Below are positions 1 through 5,779 of a DNA stretch of 6,519 nucleotides, piece by piece (position 1 is the first letter of the stretch; the number at the start of each line of letters is the position of its first letter). Origin of the DNA: Cytophagaceae bacterium. GTDB lineage: Bacteria > Bacteroidota > Bacteroidia > Cytophagales > Spirosomataceae. The notes beneath the pieces are model-generated. The model was not told the origin of the DNA, made no database searches, and saw only the letters and a list, made by a program, of their open reading frames with translations. The stretch spans positions 1 to 6,519 of the forward strand of contig JAIXRT010000212.1 in the NCBI GenBank assembly GCA_027485075.1. Direction: 5' to 3'. The translations under genes and the position numbers were made by a program.

Positions 1-576
1 ATCCATGATGTGCGTTACAAGCAAAAACGTTACAGTGATGCAGCAGTAGCTGGTTTGAATTCAATTCAATGGAAAGTTAAAAAAGCTCAAACGGTTGGTT
101 CAGGTGACTACTTTAAAGTGGCCATGGATTTTTATCTGACAGCAGCTTACATAAATAGGGCTGATACATTAGGTCGTCCAGCGATGGCGATGCGTGCCGA
201 TTCTATGTTTGCGAAAGCAATTGAGATCAATGATAAATGGCCTCCATTCTACATTAACCGTGCTCGTGCCAATAACTTTATTGACTATACAGGTACGAAA
301 TGGTTAGGTGCTCCTTGGTATGAGAAATTCGTTGCCGCAGTGGAGACACAGAAAGCAGAGAAGAGTTCGCAATACAAAGAAGATAAAAATCAATTGTTTG
401 AAGCCTATAAATTCTTAGGCGGATATCATTTGTCGGTGACCAAAGATGAAGCGAAAGTGAAAGACTTATTCACCAAAGCACAAGAAATTAAGCCTGAAGA
501 TCCAGATATCAAAGCTTATTTCAATCCAACACCAGCCGTTGCAGCTCCCGCTGCTCCTGCTGCACCCAAGAAGTAA
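1..576 (+). CDS. TPR-like repeat protein, C-terminal part (5' end outside the window)
   Basis: The reading frame is open from base 1 (codons for I-H-D precede a GTG at position 10), so the gene almost certainly starts upstream and 191 residues are visible. The GTG is not a convincing start. The fragment is helical and has tetratricopeptide-like segments: about residues 60-92, with an A-x-x-x-F-x-K-A-I-E-I core followed by W-P-P-F-Y-I-N-R-A-R-A, and about residues 132-172, ending F-T-K-A-Q-E-I-K-P-E-D-P. The last 17 residues form a low-complexity Ala/Pro tail ending in Lys-Lys. TPR proteins of this kind mediate protein-protein contacts; no enzyme motif is visible. An intrinsic terminator begins 8 bp after the stop, so this is the last gene of its transcript. 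The partner and cellular location cannot be read from this fragment. The TPR assignment rests on pattern, not on a profile search. Confidence 0.75.
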   Translation: MHDVRYKQKRYSDAAVAGLNSIQWKVKKAQTVGSGDYFKVAMDFYLTAAYINRADTLGRPAMAMRADSMFAKAIEINDKWPPFYINRARANNFIDYTGTKWLGAPWYEKFVAAVETQKAEKSSQYKEDKNQLFEAYKFLGGYHLSVTKDEAKVKDLFTKAQEIKPEDPDIKAYFNPTPAVAAPAAPAAPKK

Positions 577-584
577 TTAGTTCT

Positions 585-610
585 AAAAAAGCCCAGTAAT
601 GGGCTTTTTT
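585..610 (+). terminator. Intrinsic terminator after the TPR gene (probably bidirectional)
   Basis: A perfect 11-bp stem (AAAAAAGCCCA at 585-595 with TGGGCTTTTTT at 600-610) closes a GTAA loop, which is a GNRA-type tetraloop. T residues continue to 611 on the + strand, and the A-tract on the other side would give a U-tract on the minus strand, so it could work in both directions. It starts 8 bp after the TPR stop codon and ends 16 bp before the SDR start codon. Confidence 0.9.
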
Positions 611-626
611 TATTAAACTCACCGCT

Positions 627-1400
627 ATGTCGTACGCGTTAATCACTGGAGCAAGTAAAGGAATTGGTAAGGAGATAGCTAACATTTTAGCATCCAAAGG
701 CTATCATCTATTATTGATTGCGCGTAATTCGTACGAATTACAGATGGTCAAAGAGGAGCTGGAGAAGAAATATGCGATTCAGGCCGACTACCTTGTTAGT
801 GATTTGAGCGAGGACGGGGCAGTGGACCGTATAGTTCAATGGGTTGAGTCTAAGCAAATCGATTTACGTATTTTGGTTAACAATGCTGGCTATGGATTAG
901 TGGGCCAATTTGAAACCTATTCTTTTGAGGAGAACCAAAAGATGATGCAGGTAAACATGAACGCCCTCGTTGAAATGTGTCAGAAATTCTTCCCTTTCCT
1001 CTCTGGTAAAGGGAAAACCCACGTGCTTAACATCGCTAGTTCGACAGCTTATCAAGCTATTCCGAACATGAGTTTATATGCCGCTACCAAAGTATTTGTA
1101 CTTAATTTCTCCCGCGGTTTATACCATGAATGGAAATCCAAAGGTGTCATCGTTACGGCAGTTAGTCCGGGTGCGACAACAACCAATTTTAACGATCGGG
1201 CAAACTTACCAGCCAAAGCCCGCAAAGCTGCTGAAAAAATCACGATGACTCCCGAGTCCGTTGCTAAGTTAGCGATTGCAGGTATGTTCGCTGGGAAACA
1301 AGAAGTTATCACTGGCTTTGTCAATAAAGTAGCTGCTTTTCTCGCTTGGGTAACACCCAAGTCGATTAGTGAAAAAATTGCCAAGGGGATTTACGAGTAA
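627..1400 (+). CDS. Short-chain dehydrogenase/reductase (SDR), classical type
   Basis: This is a complete 257-residue protein, a normal length for classical SDRs that reduce or oxidise carbonyl/alcohol groups with NAD(P)(H) in the cytoplasm. The Rossmann motif T-G-A-S-K-G-I-G lies at residues 7-14, an acidic D59-L60 is placed to contact adenine, and N-N-A-G is at 85-88. The catalytic set is N110, S138, Y151 and K155 (Y-A-A-T-K), with P-G at 181-182 after strand 6. R33 at the end of strand 2 suggests NADP(H) preference (inference). Overall it resembles the DltE/YqjQ-like COG0300 group; the substrate cannot be deduced. The ATG at 627 is chosen because the glycine motif follows at the usual distance. 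No Shine-Dalgarno sequence is seen. The start is only 16 bp after the upstream terminator, so its promoter must overlap that terminator or the TPR gene, or it depends on readthrough. It converges with the next gene, with 6 bp between stop codons. Confidence 0.95.
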   Translation: MSYALITGASKGIGKEIANILASKGYHLLLIARNSYELQMVKEELEKKYAIQADYLVSDLSEDGAVDRIVQWVESKQIDLRILVNNAGYGLVGQFETYSFEENQKMMQVNMNALVEMCQKFFPFLSGKGKTHVLNIASSTAYQAIPNMSLYAATKVFVLNFSRGLYHEWKSKGVIVTAVSPGATTTNFNDRANLPAKARKAAEKITMTPESVAKLAIAGMFAGKQEVITGFVNKVAAFLAWVTPKSISEKIAKGIYE

Positions 1401-1406
1401 CCTTCT

Positions 1407-4358
1407 TTATTCGTTTTTCATCACCGATATTATTCTTGTTTTAATTCCCTCATCAGTTTCAAATTTGAGTATATAATTCCCGTTCGCCAATTGATCAGCT
1501 AGCCTAATGCGATGCATAAATGCAGAGGACCCCAATTCCCAACGCTGCATGAGATGCCCCTGAAAGTCAATTAATTCAATGCTACTTTGTAACGATTGGT
1601 TTAATATTTCAATCGAAATAGAGTTACTTTGAGTAGGATTTGGATAGATCGAAATGCCCCCTAATTCCGTTGGCAAGGTAAACATGTAGAATTTTAATTC
1701 AGACCTGCAGGTAATTGGGAGGGATTCGTCCAACGAATAATGCTTCAAAGCCTGAACAGTGTAAATTCCCGTTTGGTACAGTTTTATTTGATTAAGGGAA
1801 TCTGATAATAATGCCTGATTGAATTTCCAAATATAGCGATCAGGCTTATCCATCAAATTTCGCGCTTGAAGAAAATAAGAGCCCATTTTTTCGAGAAGAG
1901 GTGAGCTTGGGTTTTGCCTGGCTAGTATGGTTAAGGGCGTGCTTGGGATGGACCAACACCCATATTCGTTTTGGGTTTTCAATATTATTTTTTCTGAATT
2001 TCGAATGATTATACTGTCTGCTGCGCTACCTGTATTCCAGGCATAGCGAAAAGCTGGAGTTGCTTGAATCGTCACGTAGTCGCCTTGGCAAAACTGTCGA
2101 TTAGGATTCGCCCGAATGAATGGTTGTGGTTCCGCAGGGAAATGAAATGAGGTGATGGGATCGCTCCATGCCGACCAGCATCCGTTGGGATCTTGGTACT
2201 TTACTTGATTTATTTCTGGCGTTTTGCTGTATCGAGTTTGGGTACGCTCACCTGAATTCCATGCATATTGCTCACTTGGAAGGTCTGCTTGTAGTTTAGT
2301 GGAATCGCCTGCGCAAAACCCTGCTTTTCGTTGACTGATGATTGTAGGCGTTTGTGGCAACGAACGTACAAGCAGGGAAATGGGCTTGTTGGGTTCAGAC
2401 CAACATACCCCATCGGTTGCGGTTTGGGCGGTGAATGTATATTGTCCTGCAGATGAACCAATAAATTTACCCTGTGTAGGTGTGTCGCTCAACCATTTTA
2501 GTTGGTTTACATTTGATCGCACCCATATCGTATCTCCTAGGCATATTTCAGTTGCAGATAGTAAAATCTCTGGAGGGGATGGGCGCTCATGTACTTCGAT
2601 GTAGATTCCATCTCCTCGATGGATGCAGCCATTTTTCTGAACGACTGGTTGGTAAAGTCCAGGTCGGAGCAGGCCCGAAATCAATGGTTGTTCAGCCAAC
2701 AGATGTCCATTTAATTCCCATCCAATGATTTTCGTATGCGCAGGAAGGACAGCGCGTAGCTTAATGTCATCTCCGCTACAAGCAAAATTTGCATAGGTGG
2801 TTTCAATAGAGATGGCTGGTCTTTGTATTTCGGGCAAAGTTACTTGGATAGGAGGTGCTGCTGTACCAGGACATCTAATTTGAATATAGGTTTCAAAGCT
2901 TGCAGAAATGACGGTAGACTCCCCCAGACCGAGGAGCTTTTCGGGTCCATATTGATTGAAAATTTGGGGGGTATTGGGGCAACCCATGACGGTTAATAGA
3001 TACGTTTCTTTTCCGCAATTCGGAGCAAGCGAAAATGAGATTTGTGGGATCTCAGGTTCTTTGGCGGGTGGTATGTCAACCATGGGATCCGGTGTGGACG
3101 GCGGGGTTTCCGGTAAAGGTGTGGTAGGTGGATTAGTCGGATTGGTAGGTGGTGTCGGAGGTGTAGTTGGAGGAGCAATAGGGATTGTATCACATTCGAA
3201 GGAGGATTTGATTCGGACATTGATCGCTGTGCGCGCACTTTCACAGTTATTCACCGATTGACTGACGAATCGCGTGACGGTTGATTCTGTTGTCAGTGTG
3301 GTTACGGTTATTTGTGTGGCCGTGGATACAACTGTAATTGCGGTCGCTGTTAGGTACCAAAGGTTATTTGTGCCTCCCGAAGCTTTGAATGTTATGGGAA
3401 GATTGACACAGATTGATTCAGGTGTTCCTGCGTTCAGTGGCGCATTTGGTGGCACATAGGCTTGTGCAGCCGTGCCTCGTGAAGGGAGACTTTCACAACC
3501 TAGTTTTATGCATGTGGCCGTATAGATCCGTGGGTTCGGGTCGGGGAGGATGACGGTTGCTTTTGCTCCTTGTGACATTGGATTTCCATCTCGGTCATAC
3601 CATTGTGTAGTATAGGGGGAGCAGCCGGTAGAATTTAGGGTGATTGGCTGATCTATGCAGCCTTTGTAGAGACTTGCCGCATGAAACGGAATCGGGCTTG
3701 TTTTAACTTGAAGTAAAATGTCATTTGAGCTGCGTGGACAGGTGGTTGTTTGGTTTAGATTGACCAAGGAACCCTCATTATCATTGTTGGGGCTTATCGC
3801 AAAATTCATTCGTATTTTATACCGGTAACCATCCATCTCAGACCTAACCTCTGATATACTCAAATTTGGCGTTTGCGTACCAGCGTAGGTGGCGTTATCT
3901 GTCAAATCCTCAAACGGTAAGTTATTGACCGAGAGCGTCCATTGGAAATTTGACGCCTGGTTTACTGTAGGAATTTGAGCTTCCAAGCGGCCATTTCCTC
4001 TAGCACAAATACTTGGATTGAGGATGTTTGTAATGGTGTGCAAGGTGATGGAGGCTGGCTCAGAAACGACGAGACAGGTAGTTGCATTCAGTTTTACGCG
4101 GTATTGGGTACCACTCGGATGGGTAGTTCCGCCAGTTGGGTAGATTTGATAACTCGCTTGCGTTGCCCCAGCAATGTTTGTGAATGAAGCATCTTGTGGC
4201 CGTTTCTTTTCCCATTGAAACTGGCTGGCATTACTAACGACCATCATCCGGATCGAATTTGTTTCGCAGTCGGTTTGACTACTGGGTTGTTGGCTAATCA
4301 CCGGACACTGTGCCAATAATCCCCACGGAATGGCTACAAATAGGATCAGTTTTTTCAT
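1407..4358 (-). CDS. Secreted multi-Ig-like-domain protein with T9SS type A C-terminal sorting domain
   Basis: A 983-residue protein. Residues 1-17 form a Sec signal peptide (K-K, a hydrophobic core, probable cut after L-L-A). The body reads as about ten Ig-like domains, each with Cys, then Trp about 16-22 residues later, then a second Cys: C31/W49/C95, C118/W140/C207, C234/W253/C288, C317/W334/C372, a weaker unit with C448, C460 and C496, C527/W547/C578, C606/W622/C652, C682/W700/C727, C757/W774/C801, and a last unit with W844/C884. A Pro/Thr-rich linker (about 392-438) separates the first four from the rest. Residues about 899-983 are a type A sorting domain: Y-P-N-P near 905-908, N-G-N-Y-I-L near 959-964, and a basic end. 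T9SS cargo of this type crosses the outer membrane and is released or attached to the surface, with the tail removed. No catalytic domain is visible, so adhesion or binding is an inference. The ATG at 4358 directly begins the signal peptide. Confidence 0.9.
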   Translation of the reverse strand: MKKLILFVAIPWGLLAQCPVISQQPSSQTDCETNSIRMMVVSNASQFQWEKKRPQDASFTNIAGATQASYQIYPTGGTTHPSGTQYRVKLNATTCLVVSEPASITLHTITNILNPSICARGNGRLEAQIPTVNQASNFQWTLSVNNLPFEDLTDNATYAGTQTPNLSISEVRSEMDGYRYKIRMNFAISPNNDNEGSLVNLNQTTTCPRSSNDILLQVKTSPIPFHAASLYKGCIDQPITLNSTGCSPYTTQWYDRDGNPMSQGAKATVILPDPNPRIYTATCIKLGCESLPSRGTAAQAYVPPNAPLNAGTPESICVNLPITFKASGGTNNLWYLTATAITVVSTATQITVTTLTTESTVTRFVSQSVNNCESARTAINVRIKSSFECDTIPIAPPTTPPTPPTNPTNPPTTPLPETPPSTPDPMVDIPPAKEPEIPQISFSLAPNCGKETYLLTVMGCPNTPQIFNQYGPEKLLGLGESTVISASFETYIQIRCPGTAAPPIQVTLPEIQRPAISIETTYANFACSGDDIKLRAVLPAHTKIIGWELNGHLLAEQPLISGLLRPGLYQPVVQKNGCIHRGDGIYIEVHERPSPPEILLSATEICLGDTIWVRSNVNQLKWLSDTPTQGKFIGSSAGQYTFTAQTATDGVCWSEPNKPISLLVRSLPQTPTIISQRKAGFCAGDSTKLQADLPSEQYAWNSGERTQTRYSKTPEINQVKYQDPNGCWSAWSDPITSFHFPAEPQPFIRANPNRQFCQGDYVTIQATPAFRYAWNTGSAADSIIIRNSEKIILKTQNEYGCWSIPSTPLTILARQNPSSPLLEKMGSYFLQARNLMDKPDRYIWKFNQALLSDSLNQIKLYQTGIYTVQALKHYSLDESLPITCRSELKFYMFTLPTELGGISIYPNPTQSNSISIEILNQSLQSSIELIDFQGHLMQRWELGSSAFMHRIRLADQLANGNYILKFETDEGIKTRIISVMKNE
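3045..3185 (-). repeat. Low-complexity Pro/Thr-rich linker segment in the T9SS gene
   Basis: This part encodes residues about 392-438 of the T9SS protein, dominated by Pro and Thr with some Asn and Glu, probably an extended flexible stalk between two groups of Ig-like domains. On the + strand it is G-rich with an imperfect direct repeat: GGTAGGTGG at 3123-3131 and 3144-3152, each followed by GTCGGA (3136-3141 and 3154-3159). The spacing is not perfectly periodic, so it is a degenerate repeat rather than a clean tandem array. Confidence 0.7.
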
Positions 4359-4381
4359 TGGCTTAGATTCACATTACTTTC

Positions 4382-4389
4382 GCAAGGTA
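4382..4389 (-). promoter_or_regulatory. Possible -7 element for the T9SS gene
   Basis: On the minus strand the octamer TACCTTGC lies 23 bp before the ATG of the T9SS gene. It resembles the Bacteroidota primary sigma -7 box (TAnnTTTG) but lacks one T of the TTTG. A TTG that could serve as the -33 element lies about 25 bp further upstream (4415-4417), which is longer than the usual spacing of about 19-20 bp. The location in a clear intergenic gap, downstream of the terminator of the preceding gene, is right for a promoter. The match itself is weak. Confidence 0.3.
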
Positions 4390-4414
4390 ATGGAGACGCT
4401 CCGAAGCCCTCATT

Positions 4415-4450
4415 CAATAAACGAATAATCGATTGATTATCAGTTTATTG
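4415..4450. repeat. 36-nt imperfect inverted repeat between the isomerase terminator and the T9SS gene
   Basis: The outer arms CAATAAAC (4415-4422) and GTTTATTG (4443-4450) are exact reverse complements. The inner arms ATAATC (4425-4430) and GATTAT (4435-4440) are also exact. Two unpaired positions separate them on each side (GA and CA), and the centre is GATT. The result is a 14-pair dyad with one 2-nt internal mismatch and a 4-nt loop. Neither side is followed directly by a T-tract, so it is not a standard terminator. Its centre is about 75 bp upstream of the T9SS start codon, which would suit an operator or activator site; this is inference. Confidence 0.7.
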
Positions 4451-4454
4451 GCAT

Positions 4455-4485
4455 AAAAAAACCAGCCCCCGAGAACGGAGGCTGG
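4455..4485 (-). terminator. Intrinsic terminator of the nuoM-TM2-isomerase transcript
   Basis: Read on the minus strand, CCAGCCTCCG (4485-4476) pairs with CGGGGGCTGG (4471-4462) as a 10-bp stem with one G-T wobble, around a TTCT loop. A run of seven T residues (4461-4455) follows. It starts about 21 nt after the stop codon of the TIM-barrel gene and separates that transcript from the T9SS gene. Confidence 0.93.
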
Positions 4486-4506
4486 CTAGAAAATCAGTTA
4501 CTTAAT

Positions 4507-5403
4507 TTAAATATCGCAGATCTTAACTGCTTGTTCGAGCGATGCCATTTTATCTGCACGCGCCGGAATAAATTCCTGGCCAATATATCCTTTGTAGCCC
4601 GTATCGTAAATGGCACGTATGATGGCCGCGTAATTCAATTCTTGCGTATCATCGATTTCATTACGTCCTGGAACACCACCTGTGTGGTAGTGTGAGATAT
4701 ATTGATGGTATTTTTTAATCGTTGCAATTACGTCCCCTTCCATGATTTGCATGTGGTAGATATCGTAAAGCAATTTGAATTTGTCTGAACCGACCATCTC
4801 ACAAAGTGCTGCACCCCATTCGGTGGTGTCCGCTTGGTAATCTTTGTGATTTACTTTTGAGTTTAATAATTCCATCGAGATCGTTACATCGTAACGTTCC
4901 GCTGTTTTCATCACACGCTGTAATCCCTTTTTGCAATTGATTAAACCATCTTCGTCGCTCAAGCCATCGCGGTTACCCGAGAAAGCGATGATGTTTTTCA
5001 CACCAGCTTTTGCTGCTTTGGGGATGATATCTTCGTAAAAGCCAACTAAGCCATCGTGGTTTTTAACACGGTTAAAGAAATTCGGGATGTTCATGCCCGC
5101 CGGGTATTTGCCCCAACCGATCGCCGCCGTCATGTCATATTTTTTCAAAATATCCCACTCATCTGGCCCCGTAAGTTCGATGGAAGATAAACCAATGCGT
5201 TTGGCATTCACGATTAATTCCTCAAATGGGATTTTGTCGTAGCACCACCGACAGGCCGAATGCTGTACTTTGCCTTTTAGGTCTGCACCCACAGCGAGGT
5301 CAGCTTTCTTGAAGCGCTCCTCCATGGATGAACCAAATAGTCCTAATCCAGCTAATCCAGCTGAATTTTTTAGGATTTCTCGCCGACTCAAATTGTTTTT
5401 CAT
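4507..5403 (-). CDS. TIM-barrel sugar/keto-acid isomerase, hydroxypyruvate isomerase-like, with Tat-type signal
   Basis: A 298-residue protein of the xylose-isomerase-like TIM-barrel superfamily (AP_endonuc_2 fold). The stretch L-L-Y-D-I-Y-H-M-Q (211-219), then G-V-P-G-R-N-E (243-249), E-L-N-Y (255-258) and G-Y-K-G-Y-I-G-Q-E-F (269-278) are typical of hydroxypyruvate isomerase (Hyi) relatives. Probable metal ligands are E178, D214, H240 and E277; H217 and R247 are candidate substrate contacts by analogy with D-psicose/tagatose 3-epimerases. In my recollection classical Hyi has Gln at the H240 position, so substrate is uncertain: hydroxypyruvate/tartronate semialdehyde or a ketose are possible. 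The N-terminus has S-R-R-E-I-L-K (6-12) followed by a Gly/Ala/Leu-rich stretch (about 14-26), a Tat-type signal that would send the folded enzyme to the periplasm; the cleavage site is unclear. It lies 19 bp after the TM2 gene on the same strand with no terminator between, so it is probably co-transcribed with nuoM. It is followed by a strong terminator. No Shine-Dalgarno sequence is visible. Confidence 0.88.
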   Translation of the reverse strand: MKNNLSRREILKNSAGLAGLGLFGSSMEERFKKADLAVGADLKGKVQHSACRWCYDKIPFEELIVNAKRIGLSSIELTGPDEWDILKKYDMTAAIGWGKYPAGMNIPNFFNRVKNHDGLVGFYEDIIPKAAKAGVKNIIAFSGNRDGLSDEDGLINCKKGLQRVMKTAERYDVTISMELLNSKVNHKDYQADTTEWGAALCEMVGSDKFKLLYDIYHMQIMEGDVIATIKKYHQYISHYHTGGVPGRNEIDDTQELNYAAIIRAIYDTGYKGYIGQEFIPARADKMASLEQAVKICDI

Positions 5404-5422
5404 AGTATCTATTTAATAGGTT

Positions 5423-5779
5423 TTAATTAAAATTTGAAATGATGCTCGCCGTTTGGTTAGCAATCTTTTCATTGTATGTGCGTGTTATTTTTTTATACCG
5501 AAAGAGGTCAATGATCGTGCCGATCAACAAAAATCCACCCGTAAAAAAGTAGAGTAATCCCAAACCAATGCGATCCGTAATGAATCGATGTAAGCCCGCA
5601 AATCCCACAAATCCCGCCAAAATACACACGAGGATTAGCACCGGATCCCGCCGTTTACTTACATAAATCGACATGAATTGTGACTGCTGATCTTCCGTCA
5701 TCCGATTTAAGGTAGGCGTAAGCGCATTTGCTTCTTCTAAATCTAAGGTGGCCAACAAAGGAAAGATGTTCGAATGCAT
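5423..5779 (-). CDS. TM2-domain membrane protein
   Basis: From the ATG at 5779 the protein has 118 residues. After a polar, probably cytoplasmic N-terminal part of about 43 residues ending K-R-R-D-P come two hydrophobic segments (about 46-63 and 72-92). They are joined by G-L-H-R-F (62-66), with G-L-G-L-L-Y-F-F-T-G-G and an I-D-L-F-R-Y end carrying the conserved Asp near position 91. This is the TM2 domain pattern (PF05154 family) in the form common in Bacteroidota. Molecular function is not established for the bacterial members. The frame also allows a TTG one codon earlier (5782), but the ATG is preferred because its A is the last base of the nuoM stop codon (TGATG), a classic coupling arrangement. 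The gene lies between nuoM and the TIM-barrel gene, in the place where nuoN is usually found. Confidence 0.9.
   Translation of the reverse strand: MHSNIFPLLATLDLEEANALTPTLNRMTEDQQSQFMSIYVSKRRDPVLILVCILAGFVGFAGLHRFITDRIGLGLLYFFTGGFLLIGTIIDLFRYKKITRTYNEKIANQTASIISNFN

Noticed and set aside
10..12. GTG as the start codon of the TPR gene
   Set aside because: The frame is open to base 1 and the protein begins mid-helix, so the true start is very probably upstream.
2338..2728. Overlapping + strand reading frames inside the T9SS gene
   Set aside because: They lie entirely antisense to a well-supported coding region and have no domain features.
2956..3261. Gly/Val-rich + strand reading frame
   Set aside because: It is the complement of the Pro/Thr linker of the T9SS gene; its composition follows from that, and it resembles no known protein.
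4305..4358. Lipoprotein signal on the T9SS protein (Cys at residue 18)
   Set aside because: The residues before the Cys are L-L-A-Q. A lipobox needs a small residue such as Gly, Ala or Ser directly before the Cys, so cleavage by signal peptidase I after Ala is more likely.
4415..4450. Second terminator
   Set aside because: No T-tract follows the stem directly on either strand, and the adjacent 4455-4485 hairpin already has all the terminator features.
5421..5432. AT-only palindrome TTTTAATTAAAA between the TM2 and isomerase genes
   Set aside because: It is short, in an AT-rich gap and overlaps the TM2 stop codon; chance is the simplest explanation and no promoter match accompanies it.
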